Shown in pieces: positions 17,103-25,674 of a DNA stretch of 64,000 bases. Under the pieces are notes generated by a model. The model was given only the letters and a program-made list of their open reading frames with translations. It was not told the DNA's origin and made no database searches. The DNA comes from Herbaspirillum sp. AP02. GTDB lineage: Bacteria; Pseudomonadota; Gammaproteobacteria; Burkholderiales; Burkholderiaceae_D. The stretch is from contig NZ_JADWMY010000001.1 in the NCBI RefSeq assembly GCF_015767275.1, forward strand, positions 186,001 to 250,000, read 5' to 3'. The number at the start of each line of letters is the position of its first letter. Position 1 is the stretch's first letter. The position numbers were made by a program, and so were the translations under genes.

Positions 17103-17136
17103 AAAAGGGCCGGATTCGATGAATCCGGCCCTTTTT
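17103..17136. terminator. Rho-independent terminator of polB (bidirectional)
   Basis: A perfect 15-bp stem (AAAAGGGCCGGATTC with GAATCCGGCCCTTTT, loop GAT) starts 16 bp after the polB stop and ends in TTTTT at 17132-17136. The A-rich opposite flank means it can also terminate the convergent small gene at 17153-17350. Confidence 0.93.
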
Positions 17137-17152
17137 GCATGCGTCGCTCCGA

Positions 17153-17350
17153 TCAGCGCGAGCGCGACTCCGATTCACGTCCCGCGCGAGGGTCGTACTG
17201 GAGGCGCAGTGCCACCGGCTGGTGACGCGGCTTCTGGTACAGCTTGTGGCGCAGGAACAGACCGAAGGCCAGCACGCCCGCGAGCACATAGAACGCATAG
17301 AAAGCAGCGAGATAGCTACCGTAGTGAAGCAGGGTGTCGATGATGGCCAT
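17153..17350 (-). CDS. Small single-pass membrane protein, unknown function
   Basis: 65 aa from ATG 17350, preceded by AAGGAGG at ideal spacing. One hydrophobic segment (about residues 10-36, YLAAFYAFYVLAGVLAFGLF) is followed by a basic, polar tail (RHKLYQKPRHQ … RESESRSR). It is probably an inner-membrane protein with cytoplasmic tail. I do not recognise a family. It is convergent with polB across the shared terminator. Confidence 0.7.
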   Translation of the reverse strand: MAIIDTLLHYGSYLAAFYAFYVLAGVLAFGLFLRHKLYQKPRHQPVALRLQYDPRAGRESESRSR

Positions 17351-17502
17351 AGGTCCTCCTTGGGGAGTCATTCAGTGTCGATGGCCTCATCGTATGCCGG
17401 GACGTCGATGGCGGATATCAGGGTTTTTCTGATGTGTGCCGCTGCAACGGCAGGTGCTTCCCCAATAGGCCGGGGCGCCGTCGGCGCCGCGACCGTACCC
17501 CG

Positions 17503-18741
17503 TCAGTGCCCCGGGCCCGGCTGCGCCATGGCGGCGGCAGACGGTACTTGCAGATGTTGCAACAGCTTGGACACCATGAGGATCACGGTCAGGCTGACGA
17601 TGCAGAAGAACACCGCCAGCGGCGTGAGGCTATCGATGGAGACGAACCCGGCCAGCCCCATCATCCCCGAGGACACCAGCAGCAGCGCAAAACCGAGGAT
17701 GGCACTGGTCAGTCCGGCGATATGCGGGAAGATCGAATTGCCCTTGGCCATCAGCGTGGGATACATGGCCCCGGCGCAGAAGCCCATCACCAGCACCGGC
17801 GTGATCAGCGTCCACACCTGCAGGCCCACGGTCAGGGCCAGCACCAGCATGACGAAGGCGGCACCGGCCATGACCCGCGCACCGATGCGCAGGCGCGCTT
17901 CGGCACTGGGCAGGCGGCGATGCTGGATGCGATTGGAAATGCCGCCCAGGAAATACATCATGCCGATGGCCAGCGCCATGTAGCCGAAGAAGGTCGGTGG
18001 CTGATGCAGGGTGTTCTGCACCATGAAGGGACCGACGATGTTGAACACCAGCAGGATGCTGTAGCACAGGCCCTGGGCCAGGAAGCAGCTCTGGAACACG
18101 GGGCTGGCCAGCACCATGCGGGCATTCCTGAACAAGGTCCTGGGGTGCAGGTGCACCGGCTGCGCCAGCGTCTCGCGGTAACGCCACAGGATGGCCCACA
18201 TGGCGAAGGAATAGATCAGCAGGAACACCAGGCAGGAGCGCCAGCCGAAGGCTTCCTGCAGGTGGGCGCCGATCACCGGGGCGATGATGGGCGCCAGGCC
18301 CCAGGCGATGGCCATGTAGGTGTAGGCATGTACCAGCGCCTGGCCGGCGAAGGAGTCGGTGATGATGGCCTTGGCCAGCAGGTTGGTGGCGGCAATGCCG
18401 AAGCCCTGCAGGATGCGGGCGGCGACGAAGGTTTCCAGGTTGGGGGCCACCAGGGTGAGGACACAGCCCAGCGTGAACAGGCCCAGGCCCAGGGCCAGGA
18501 TACGCTTGCGGCCAAAGGCGTCGGCCAGTGGCCCGAACACCAGCTGTCCGAAGGCATAGGCGATCAGGTAGCCGGTCACGCTGGTCTGGATGGCCTGGGC
18601 CGAGGTGGCGTAATCGATCGCCATCTCCGGCAGCGCCGGTACGTACAGGTCGATGGCCAACTGACCAGCCGAGGCGAAGGCGCAGATCAGGAACAGCAGG
18701 AAGCGCGGGTGGTTCGGAGATGGCTTGGCAGAAGAGCTCAT
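17503..18741 (-). CDS. MFS drug exporter, Bcr/CflA type
   Basis: 412 aa with 12 predicted membrane segments. The Bcr/CflA (DHA1) hallmarks are DLYVPALPEMA at the end of helix 1, the helix 2-3 loop GPLADAFGRKRIL, and the following GLGLFTLGC. It is likely a proton-driven efflux pump for drugs such as bicyclomycin or sulfonamides, or for peptides and amino acids. Specificity cannot be read from sequence. It is monocistronic; the 130 bp to the next gene downstream hold no obvious feature. No clear Shine-Dalgarno is seen at ATG 18741. Confidence 0.88.
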   Translation of the reverse strand: MSSSAKPSPNHPRFLLFLICAFASAGQLAIDLYVPALPEMAIDYATSAQAIQTSVTGYLIAYAFGQLVFGPLADAFGRKRILALGLGLFTLGCVLTLVAPNLETFVAARILQGFGIAATNLLAKAIITDSFAGQALVHAYTYMAIAWGLAPIIAPVIGAHLQEAFGWRSCLVFLLIYSFAMWAILWRYRETLAQPVHLHPRTLFRNARMVLASPVFQSCFLAQGLCYSILLVFNIVGPFMVQNTLHQPPTFFGYMALAIGMMYFLGGISNRIQHRRLPSAEARLRIGARVMAGAAFVMLVLALTVGLQVWTLITPVLVMGFCAGAMYPTLMAKGNSIFPHIAGLTSAILGFALLLVSSGMMGLAGFVSIDSLTPLAVFFCIVSLTVILMVSKLLQHLQVPSAAAMAQPGPGH

Positions 18742-19042
18742 GAAGGGGGATGCTGCGTAGACAAAGAGCGCTATTGTGAACCTTGATGCAGTTTTCTGCT
18801 GGCAGTGGCTCAGCTTGGCCGGAGCTGGCTGCCTACAGTTTCCTTAATGATCAGAGCAATATGGCAAGTTCTGATGCCAGTAAAACATCATCTTCTAAAA
18901 ATATTTCGAGACGCGAGCAGTAAATTTTCTATATCCGACGCTCCTCGCCCCCCCGGAAGTATCGTCTGCCGACCGAAGCACCCGCGCGACCGCCCGTGAC
19001 GGGCAGTGCCGGTACTTCGGCCATTCCTGGGGAGGGACTATC
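18742..19042. other. Intergenic region between exporter and chemoreceptor
   Basis: 301 bp between divergent genes. It is more AT-rich around 18840-18935 (TCTTCTAAAAATATTTCG, TAAATTTTCTATATCC), where promoters are expected. I found no convincing sigma-28 or sigma-54 element. The only clear element is the ribosome-binding site GGAGGGA at 19031-19037 for the downstream gene. Confidence 0.5.
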
Positions 19043-20746
19043 GTGAATTTCATTTTTCGCCGGTTTTCCATCCGGCAGATCTTTATCGCGCTGGTGACGG
19101 TGATTGCCTTGCTGATGGCGCTCATCGTGCTGGCCGCCTATGAGGAGGAAAACGCCAACATGGCCTTGAACCGGGCCAATGGGCAGCGTTTCACTTCCTT
19201 TCTGCTGGCCGCCGAGCTGCGCCAGAGCTCCGACGATCTGACCCGGCTGGCGCGCACCTATGTGGTCACCGGCGATCCGATCTATGCGCAGCACTACCAG
19301 GCGGTGCTCGACATCCGCGACGGCAAGCGCCCGCGTCCGCAGCACTACGAGCGCATCTACTGGGACTTCGTCGATGCCGACGGACGCGCGCCGCGTCCGG
19401 ACGGCAACGTCAGCGTGGCGCTCATCGACCTGATGCGGGATAACGGATTTACCGCCGCCGAGCTGAGCAAGTTGACCGAGGCCAAGAACATTTCCGACAC
19501 CTTGGTCCAGATCGAGACCCGTGCCATGGAGATGATCAAGGCGCAGCGCGCCGCAGGTGCCAGCGCCAACCGCAGCGAGCTGGAACAGGCGCGGCAGATG
19601 ATGCATGACGCGAGCTACCACCAGAACAAGGCCAGGATCATGCATCCGGTCGACGAGTTCTTCGCCATGCTGGACCAGAGGACGGCCAGCCAGGTGCAAG
19701 AGGCCCAGGAAGCCGCCGACCACATGACGCGGGTGGTCTACCTGCTCATCGGCACCAGCCTGGTGGTACTGGGGGGTACGCTGCTGGTGGTGTACAAGGC
19801 CATCGCCGGTCCGCTGGCGGGGGCCGTGGAGGTTGCCCGGCGGGTCTCCCACGGTGATCTGACCGCACCGATCGATGTCGGCTACAAGGGAGAGACCCGC
19901 GTGCTGCTCTACGCCTTGAAGGAGATGCGCGACGGGCTGACCAGCATCGTGCGGCAGGTACGCGAGGGGGCCGACTCGATCCGTGTATCGGCGGCGCAGG
20001 TCGCCTCGGGTTCCCAGGACCTGTCCTCGCGCACTGAGCAGCAGGCCGGGTCGCTGGAAGAGACGGCAGCTTCGATGGAGCAGATGAATGCCAACGTGCA
20101 GCGCAATGCCGGCAATGCGCAGCGCGCCAGCCAGTTCGCCGGAACGGCCTCGCAGGTGGCGCGCCAGGCAGGATCGGTGGTGGCCGAGGTGGTGTTGACG
20201 ATGGCCTCGATCAAGGCGTCCTCGCACCGCATCGTGGAAATCATCACGGTGATCGACGGCATTGCCTTCCAGACCAATATCCTGGCGCTCAATGCGGCGG
20301 TGGAAGCGGCCCGGGCCGGCTCCCAGGGGCGTGGCTTCGCGGTGGTGGCCGGTGAGGTGCGCAACCTGGCACAACGTGCGGCGGCTGCGGCCAAGGAGAT
20401 CAAGCTATTGATCGACAATTCGGTGGACAAGGTGGAGAGCGGCAACCTGCTGGTCAAGAAGGCCGGTCAGACCATGGCAGAGGTGCTCGAGAGCGTGCAG
20501 CGGGTCAGCGACGTGATGGGTGATATCGCCAGCGCCAGCGTGGAGCAGTCCAGTGGCCTGCAGCAGATTTCGATGGCGGTCAAGCAGCTTGACGACGTCA
20601 CCCAGCAGAACGCCACCCTGGTCGAGCAGACCTCGTCGGCCTCCGATTCGATGCAGGAACAGGCCAACCGGCTGGCGCAGCTGGTGGGGGAATTCAAGCT
20701 CTTGCCCAACTTCGACGAGGAAATCCCGCTGCTGCTGGTGGACTAG
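19043..20746 (+). CDS. Methyl-accepting chemotaxis protein
   Basis: 567 aa with GTG start preceded by GGAGGGA. Membrane helix 1 (about 13-35), a periplasmic helical sensor region (36-229), membrane helix 2 (about 230-250), HAMP (252-305) and a cytoplasmic signalling domain. The hairpin tip is conserved (ITVIDGIAFQTNILALNAAVEAARAG), and methylation helices flank it (SSRTEQQAGSLEETAASMEQ). There is no C-terminal NWETF-type CheR tether; the protein ends LLLVD. The ligand is unknown. It is an isolated receptor gene away from the che operon. Confidence 0.93.
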   Translation: MNFIFRRFSIRQIFIALVTVIALLMALIVLAAYEEENANMALNRANGQRFTSFLLAAELRQSSDDLTRLARTYVVTGDPIYAQHYQAVLDIRDGKRPRPQHYERIYWDFVDADGRAPRPDGNVSVALIDLMRDNGFTAAELSKLTEAKNISDTLVQIETRAMEMIKAQRAAGASANRSELEQARQMMHDASYHQNKARIMHPVDEFFAMLDQRTASQVQEAQEAADHMTRVVYLLIGTSLVVLGGTLLVVYKAIAGPLAGAVEVARRVSHGDLTAPIDVGYKGETRVLLYALKEMRDGLTSIVRQVREGADSIRVSAAQVASGSQDLSSRTEQQAGSLEETAASMEQMNANVQRNAGNAQRASQFAGTASQVARQAGSVVAEVVLTMASIKASSHRIVEIITVIDGIAFQTNILALNAAVEAARAGSQGRGFAVVAGEVRNLAQRAAAAAKEIKLLIDNSVDKVESGNLLVKKAGQTMAEVLESVQRVSDVMGDIASASVEQSSGLQQISMAVKQLDDVTQQNATLVEQTSSASDSMQEQANRLAQLVGEFKLLPNFDEEIPLLLVD

Positions 20747-20778
20747 CGGCGCATCGAAGCTGATGCAGGCGATCAAAA

Positions 20779-20802
20779 GCGATCAGGCGATCAGGCGATC
20801 AG
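20779..20802. repeat. Three tandem copies of GCGATCAG at the end of the deaminase gene
   Basis: Three perfect 8-bp units follow a variant unit (GCGATCAAAA, 20769-20778). The deaminase stop codon (20791-20793) lies in the middle unit. Because 8 is not a multiple of 3, a gain or loss of a unit would change the last residues of the protein. Confidence 0.8.
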
Positions 20803-21864
20803 GCGCGTGCGCAAGTCATCGAAGCGCGCCGGCCACTCCAGGCGCCAGCGTTCGCGCAGCGCCGGCGGCATCCAGGCGGCGTCCAGGCCGTTGAGCATGA
20901 AGCCGCGCAGGGCATCGATGTCGGCCCCCAGCTGCAGCATCATCAGCCAGGCCCCGGTGGGCGTGACCAGATGCAGGGTCGGGTCGTCGGTGTTGGGGTG
21001 CAGGCGCAGGCCGGCGGCCAGCATCTGGCGGATCGGGTGGTCCTGCGCCCAGCGCTGCGGCGCCAGCGTGCGCAGGTAATAGGAATTGGTCGGCACCACC
21101 GTGAAGATCAGACCGCGTTCGATGCAGCGCTGCAGCAGCGCCGGGTTGTCGACGATGGTATAGCCGTGGTCGACGCGGTCCACCTGCAGCAGGTCGATGG
21201 CGGTGGCCACGTTGTTCCAGGGCATGCCGAATTCGCCGGCATGCGCGGTGGTCTTGAGGCCGGCTTCCCGTGCCAGGCGGTAGGCTGCCTTGAACAGCTC
21301 GGGGGGGCGGTCGTTCTCGCGGTAGTCCATGCCGATGCCCACCACCTGCGGCGCCGGATGCTGCAGCATCCACTGCACCATGGTCAGGGCCTCGTCGGGA
21401 CTGGCTTCGCGGTCGATGCTGGGGATCAGGCGGCCGATGATGCCGATGTCCCGTTCTGCATCCACGATGGCGCGCACGATGGCGCCTTGCGCGGCGGCAT
21501 AGGCGATGCCAGAGACCCGCACCGTGCCGGTCGGGTTCCAGAAGAATTCACTGTAGGCCACGCCGTGCTGCCAGGCGTCCTGCAGGTATTCGTAGGTGAT
21601 GCGGTAGAGGTCATCGGGCTGCCGGATCAGCACCGCATCCAGGGCGCGCAGCACGCGCAGCACGCCGACCGGCTTTTCGCCACGGGTGTAGAAGGCTTCG
21701 ATCTCTTCGGGCGAAACCGGATGCCCGGCGCGCGCGGACAGGTCGCTGAAGGTCTGGCGACGCACCGCGCCGAACAGGTGGCAATGCAATTCGACCTTGG
21801 GCAGGGCGCGCACGAATTGTTCGAGCGTCAGCGGGCCGGTATCGGTGGGGTCGTTAAAACTCAT
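20791..21864 (-). CDS. Adenosine-deaminase-family purine deaminase
   Basis: 357 aa. Zinc ligands H27 and H29 lie in PKVELHCHLFG, followed by the third His in TAHAGEFG, the catalytic Glu in the same motif, and the NTDDP signature with the Asp ligands. These are diagnostic of the adenosine/adenine deaminase superfamily (zinc-dependent hydrolytic deamination). The first motif reads HCHLFGA where adenosine deaminase usually has HxHLDGA, so true adenosine, adenine or related purine specificity is open. It is the last gene of a transporter plus nucleoside-hydrolase cluster, which supports a role in nucleoside catabolism. Confidence 0.85.
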   Translation of the reverse strand: MSFNDPTDTGPLTLEQFVRALPKVELHCHLFGAVRRQTFSDLSARAGHPVSPEEIEAFYTRGEKPVGVLRVLRALDAVLIRQPDDLYRITYEYLQDAWQHGVAYSEFFWNPTGTVRVSGIAYAAAQGAIVRAIVDAERDIGIIGRLIPSIDREASPDEALTMVQWMLQHPAPQVVGIGMDYRENDRPPELFKAAYRLAREAGLKTTAHAGEFGMPWNNVATAIDLLQVDRVDHGYTIVDNPALLQRCIERGLIFTVVPTNSYYLRTLAPQRWAQDHPIRQMLAAGLRLHPNTDDPTLHLVTPTGAWLMMLQLGADIDALRGFMLNGLDAAWMPPALRERWRLEWPARFDDLRTRLIA

Positions 21865-21915
21865 AGACGAAACATCACGGAAGATCGGTTCAGGGAGGAG
21901 TAGCGGGGGGTGTCT

Positions 21916-22884
21916 TCAGGACAGCGTGCCCAGCAGCTCCTGCATCATGCATTGCATGGCACGCGGGCCGTCGACGGTCATGGCGACCTCGGTATTGGCC
22001 GGGGCGCGCCGGGGGACGCGGAATTCGCACACCGTCATGCCGCGCGTGAGCCGGCCTTGCAGTTCGATCTCCACCCGCGCCGGCCGGAAGCTGAACAGTT
22101 CCGGCCGCTTGAGCCAGATCGCCACCGCCGGGTCGTACATCGGCATGGGCACCGAGCCGTCCGGACTGCGGATGCGCAGATAGGCATCGAAGTAGCCGGC
22201 CAGCCAGCGCGCGCGCGGCGTGCCCAGGGCGCGCACCTGCTGCACCTCGTCGGCGGTGACCAGCAATTGGCGGCACAGGTTCAGCCCGAACATACGCAAG
22301 GGGATGCCCGACTGGAACACCACGTCAGCCGCCTCAGGGTCGGCAAAGATGTTGAATTCGGCGGCCGCCGTGTGATTGCCCTGGTCGGCCGAACCCCCCA
22401 TGAGGATGATCTCCTTGACCATGGCCGCGATCTCGGGCGCACGCTGCAGGGCGACGGCCACATTGGTCAGCGGCGCGATGCACATGAGCGTGATCTCACC
22501 GGCGTGCAGGCGGATCGCCTCGATCATGGCATCCACCGCGTGCGGCAGCGGCGAGCGCTGCAATTGCTGCGACTGGCGCGCTTCGAGTTCGGCGATATCG
22601 ACCTGCGGCAAGGCGTCACCGGTGGTGGCCATGCCGGCCTGGCCGAGGATGGATTGCGCGGTCTCGATGTTGCCGGCCAGCGGCTTCTCGCAGCCGGCAT
22701 AGACCGGCACATCCAGCTGGTAGTGCTGCTTGATGCGCAGCGCATTGTCGTAGGTGGTCGCCAGCGGCGCGTTGCCCGCCACCACCGACACGCCCAGCCA
22801 GTTCACATCGAGATTGGCCGACAGCATCAGCATGGCCAGCCAGTCGTCGAAGCCGGGGTCGGTATCAAGCCAGATCTTGTGCAT
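21916..22884 (-). CDS. Nucleoside hydrolase (inosine/uridine-preferring family)
   Basis: 322 aa. The N-terminal calcium-binding signature DTDPGFDDW (7-15) is the hallmark of ribonucleoside hydrolases, which split nucleosides into base and ribose. Further family motifs are GVSVVAGNAPL, ITLMCIAPLTNVA and ILMGGSADQGN … AEFNIFADPEAA. The usual small residue after DD is Trp here, a possible specificity change. The gene lies 32 bp after the ABC ATPase gene and 51 bp before the deaminase gene on the same strand, suggesting one nucleoside-use operon. Confidence 0.9.
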   Translation of the reverse strand: MHKIWLDTDPGFDDWLAMLMLSANLDVNWLGVSVVAGNAPLATTYDNALRIKQHYQLDVPVYAGCEKPLAGNIETAQSILGQAGMATTGDALPQVDIAELEARQSQQLQRSPLPHAVDAMIEAIRLHAGEITLMCIAPLTNVAVALQRAPEIAAMVKEIILMGGSADQGNHTAAAEFNIFADPEAADVVFQSGIPLRMFGLNLCRQLLVTADEVQQVRALGTPRARWLAGYFDAYLRIRSPDGSVPMPMYDPAVAIWLKRPELFSFRPARVEIELQGRLTRGMTVCEFRVPRRAPANTEVAMTVDGPRAMQCMMQELLGTLS

Positions 22885-22916
22885 GTTCTTGTTTTCCTTG
22901 GAGGGTAGGGGCGTGC

Positions 22917-23933
22917 TCAGGCCTGCAGTGTCAGCGCCTGTTCGAGCGGCAGCTGGAAGGCCACGTCATCGCCTTCACGGGCTAGCGCCTGGGCCGCCGG
23001 GGCCATGCCGCGCACTTCGCCCAGGGCAGTCTGCAAGAGATATTCCACCGATTCACCCAGGAAGCCCCGCGACAGCACGCGGCCCCGGTAGCTGCCGCTG
23101 CCGACCTGGACCTGCTGCACGCGCCAGCCGGCGCAGGCGGTACCGGCGGGCAGGCCGGGGCAGGGCAGGCTGCCATGTTGGCCATGAAGGGCGCCGTCGC
23201 GGTAGTCGAACAGGTTTTCGAATCCCATGAAATTGGCGACGAAGCGGGTGTGCGGGGCATTGAAGAGGCGCTCCGGCGTATCCAGCTGTTCGATCTTGCC
23301 GGCGTTCATGACCACGATGCGGTCCGACATCGCCAGCGCTTCGTCCTGGTCGTGGGTGACGTAGAGCATGGTGATGCCCAGCTCGCGCTGGATGCGGCGC
23401 AGCTCGGCGCGCATCTGCACGCGCAGCTTGGCGTCGAGGTTGGAGAGCGGTTCGTCCAGCAACAGCAGCTTGGGTTCGATCACGATGGCCCGCGCCAGCG
23501 CCACGCGCTGCTGCTGGCCGCCCGACATCTGCGCCGGCAGGCGGGCCTCGAAGCCGGACAGACCGACCGCGGCAATCACCTTCTCCACCCGCTGGCGCAG
23601 TTCGGCCGCGGGCACCTTGCGCAGACGCAGGCCGAAGGCCACGTTGTCGAACACGTTCAGGTGCGGGAACAGGGCATAGGACTGGAACACCAGTCCGATG
23701 TCGCGCTTGTTGGGCGGCAGGCGGCTGATGTCGCGTCCATCCAGCGTGATGCTGCCGGCGCGCAGCTCGATCAGGCCGGCGATGGCGCGCATGGTGGTGG
23801 TCTTGCCACAGCCACTGGGGCCGAGCAGGGAAATCAGCTCGCCCCGGGCCACGTCCAGGTCCAGCCCTTGCACGGCGGTCTTGGCATTGCCATAACCGAG
23901 GGCGACTTGCTGCAGTGTCAGGTAACTCATCAC
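22917..23933 (-). CDS. ABC transporter ATPase, PotA/spermidine-iron type, with TOBE domain
   Basis: 338 aa. Walker A LLGPSGCGKTTT, signature MSGGQQQRVALARAI and Walker B LLLLDEPLSNLDAKLR identify a CUT1/POPT-type ATPase. The C-terminal 100 residues form the TOBE-type regulatory region. It pairs with the two permeases and binding protein encoded upstream. The gene order (binding protein, permease, permease, ATPase) matches PotDBCA-like importers. Its neighbours hydrolyse and deaminate nucleosides, so the cargo is more likely a nucleoside or related compound than a polyamine (inference). Confidence 0.9.
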   Translation of the reverse strand: MMSYLTLQQVALGYGNAKTAVQGLDLDVARGELISLLGPSGCGKTTTMRAIAGLIELRAGSITLDGRDISRLPPNKRDIGLVFQSYALFPHLNVFDNVAFGLRLRKVPAAELRQRVEKVIAAVGLSGFEARLPAQMSGGQQQRVALARAIVIEPKLLLLDEPLSNLDAKLRVQMRAELRRIQRELGITMLYVTHDQDEALAMSDRIVVMNAGKIEQLDTPERLFNAPHTRFVANFMGFENLFDYRDGALHGQHGSLPCPGLPAGTACAGWRVQQVQVGSGSYRGRVLSRGFLGESVEYLLQTALGEVRGMAPAAQALAREGDDVAFQLPLEQALTLQA

Positions 23934-23942
23934 GTTCTCACA

Positions 23943-24722
23943 TCACATGTATTTGGAAATGCCCAGCACCTTTTCGGTGATCAGCACGAAGGCCATGGTG
24001 AACAGCACCAGCAGCGTGGACAGCGCGGCGATGGAGGGATCGAAGCTGTTTTCCATGTGGCCCAGCATCTCGATGGGCAGGGTGCTGATGCCCGGTCCGG
24101 TCAGGAACAGCGACACCGGCACCTGGTTGAAGGAGGTCACGAAGGCCAGGAAGAAGGCCGCGATCACGGCGCCGCGGATATTGGGCAAGACCACCAGGCG
24201 GAAGGTCTGGGCGCGGGTGGCACCGAGGGTGATGGCGGCTTCCTCGATGTCCACGCGCAGGTTGGCCAGGCTGGAATAGACCACCCGCACCGCATAGGGC
24301 GTCAACAGGCCGACGTGGCCGATCAAGAGACCCAGGAACACCGGCGCATCGATCACCAGCACGAAATGGCGCAACAGGCCCAGGCCGACCAGCATGGCCG
24401 GGATGATCAGGGGCGAGGTCAGCACCTGCTTGATCACCGCCATGCCGGGCGGTGGCATGCGTGACATGGCATAGGCCACCGGCACGCCCAGCAGCAGGGC
24501 GATCACGGTCGCCAGCAGACCGATTTCCAGGCTGGTACCGAAGGCCTGGCGGAATTCGTCGGCCTGCAGCACCGCCACGATCCACCGCAGCGAATAGGAG
24601 GGCGGCGGGAAGGCCAGCGTTTCACCGCCGCTGAAACCGGCCAGGAAGACGATGATGAACGGTCCCAGCAGGAACAGCATCACGGCCCACAGCACCAGGC
24701 GCGGGAACAGTCCTTGTTTCAT
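23943..24722 (-). CDS. ABC transporter permease, PotC-like
   Basis: 259 aa with six predicted membrane segments and the inner-membrane EAA loop (IEEAAITLGATRAQTFRLVVLPNI). It is a type-I importer permease of the spermidine/putrescine-ferric family. Its ATG overlaps the stop of the preceding permease gene (ATGA, 24719-24722), and the ATPase gene starts 9 bp downstream. Substrate is inferred only from the operon. Confidence 0.9.
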   Translation of the reverse strand: MKQGLFPRLVLWAVMLFLLGPFIIVFLAGFSGGETLAFPPPSYSLRWIVAVLQADEFRQAFGTSLEIGLLATVIALLLGVPVAYAMSRMPPPGMAVIKQVLTSPLIIPAMLVGLGLLRHFVLVIDAPVFLGLLIGHVGLLTPYAVRVVYSSLANLRVDIEEAAITLGATRAQTFRLVVLPNIRGAVIAAFFLAFVTSFNQVPVSLFLTGPGISTLPIEMLGHMENSFDPSIAALSTLLVLFTMAFVLITEKVLGISKYM

Positions 24723-25579
24723 GTCGTCCTCCGGGGAGCGGCAATGCGTTTCAATCCAGCGTTGACGACCAGCGTCATCGCCACCAGGATCACCGCGATC
24801 ACGTTGGCCGTGCCGAAGTCGCTCTCCACGCTGACCTTCTGGTAGAGCAGGGTTTCCAGCATCAAGACCTTGGGGCCGCCCAGCAGGGCCGGGGTGACGT
24901 AGGCGGTGACGCTGCCGGTGAACACCAGCGTGCCGCCGACGATCAAGCCCTCCTGGGTCAGCGGCAGGGTGACACGGGTAAAGACCTGCCAGGCATTGGC
25001 GCCGAGGGTGGAGGCCGCCAGCGCCAGGTCGGCGGAAATGTTTTCCATGGCGCTGACCAGCGACATCAGCATCAGCGGCAGCAGCAACTGCAGCAAGCCA
25101 ACGAACACCGCCATCTCGGTGAAGAGCAGGCGCTGCGGTTCATCGGTCAGGCCCAGTTGCAGCAGCACGGCATTGACCGCGCCATTGCGGCCGAACAGTA
25201 CGATCCAGGCATAGGTACGCGCAATCGGCGACACCATCAGCGGCAGGATCATCATGCCCAGGACCAGTCCGCGCCAGCGCGGTGCCACCCGGACGATGGC
25301 TTGCGCTGCGGGATAGCACAGCAGGGCCGAGCACAGGGTGACCAGGGCGGCGATGCGCAGGGTGCGCCACAGCACCTGCAGGTGCAGCGGTTCGGCGAAG
25401 AAGTCGGCGAAGCGGGCCAGGCTCCATTGCAGCGGACCACCGTCCAGGCTGTCCGGGCCGCCGGTGCGGAAGGCGCCCAGCAGCAGGGCGGCCACCGGCA
25501 GCAGGAAGCAGACCACGGTGAAGATCAGCGCCGGCGTGACCAGCATCAGGCCGAGGCGGGTTTTGGGTTGGGCGAGCAT
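24719..25579 (-). CDS. ABC transporter permease, PotB-like
   Basis: 286 aa from ATG 25579 (MLAQPKTRLG); a TTG three codons upstream (25588) is possible. It has about six membrane segments and an EAA loop (DLALAASTLGANAWQVFTRVTLPLT). It forms the partner permease of the downstream PotC-like protein, with ATGA coupling. Located 95 bp after the binding-protein gene. Confidence 0.9.
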   Translation of the reverse strand: MLAQPKTRLGLMLVTPALIFTVVCFLLPVAALLLGAFRTGGPDSLDGGPLQWSLARFADFFAEPLHLQVLWRTLRIAALVTLCSALLCYPAAQAIVRVAPRWRGLVLGMMILPLMVSPIARTYAWIVLFGRNGAVNAVLLQLGLTDEPQRLLFTEMAVFVGLLQLLLPLMLMSLVSAMENISADLALAASTLGANAWQVFTRVTLPLTQEGLIVGGTLVFTGSVTAYVTPALLGGPKVLMLETLLYQKVSVESDFGTANVIAVILVAMTLVVNAGLKRIAAPRRTT

Positions 25580-25674
25580 GTTGGGCAAACGATGTCAGGA
25601 AGAAGAACGACAGCGACGGCCGCCATCCCGCAGGAGAGCGGCCATCGACGAAGGCGTCGGGCGTGTCGGCCGGA

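Noticed and set aside
17434-18786. 450-codon plus-strand frame opposite the MFS exporter
   Set aside because: Translation is His/Gly/Gln-rich as in other antisense frames, and the exporter on the other strand has clear family motifs.
18780-19030. sigma-28 or sigma-54 promoter for the chemoreceptor
   Set aside because: TAAA- and TGGC-like hexamers exist, but none has the right partner at the right spacing.
20769-20802. Short tandem repeats considered as a CRISPR-like array
   Set aside because: Units are only 8 bp without spacers and sit at a gene end. No cas genes are in the window.
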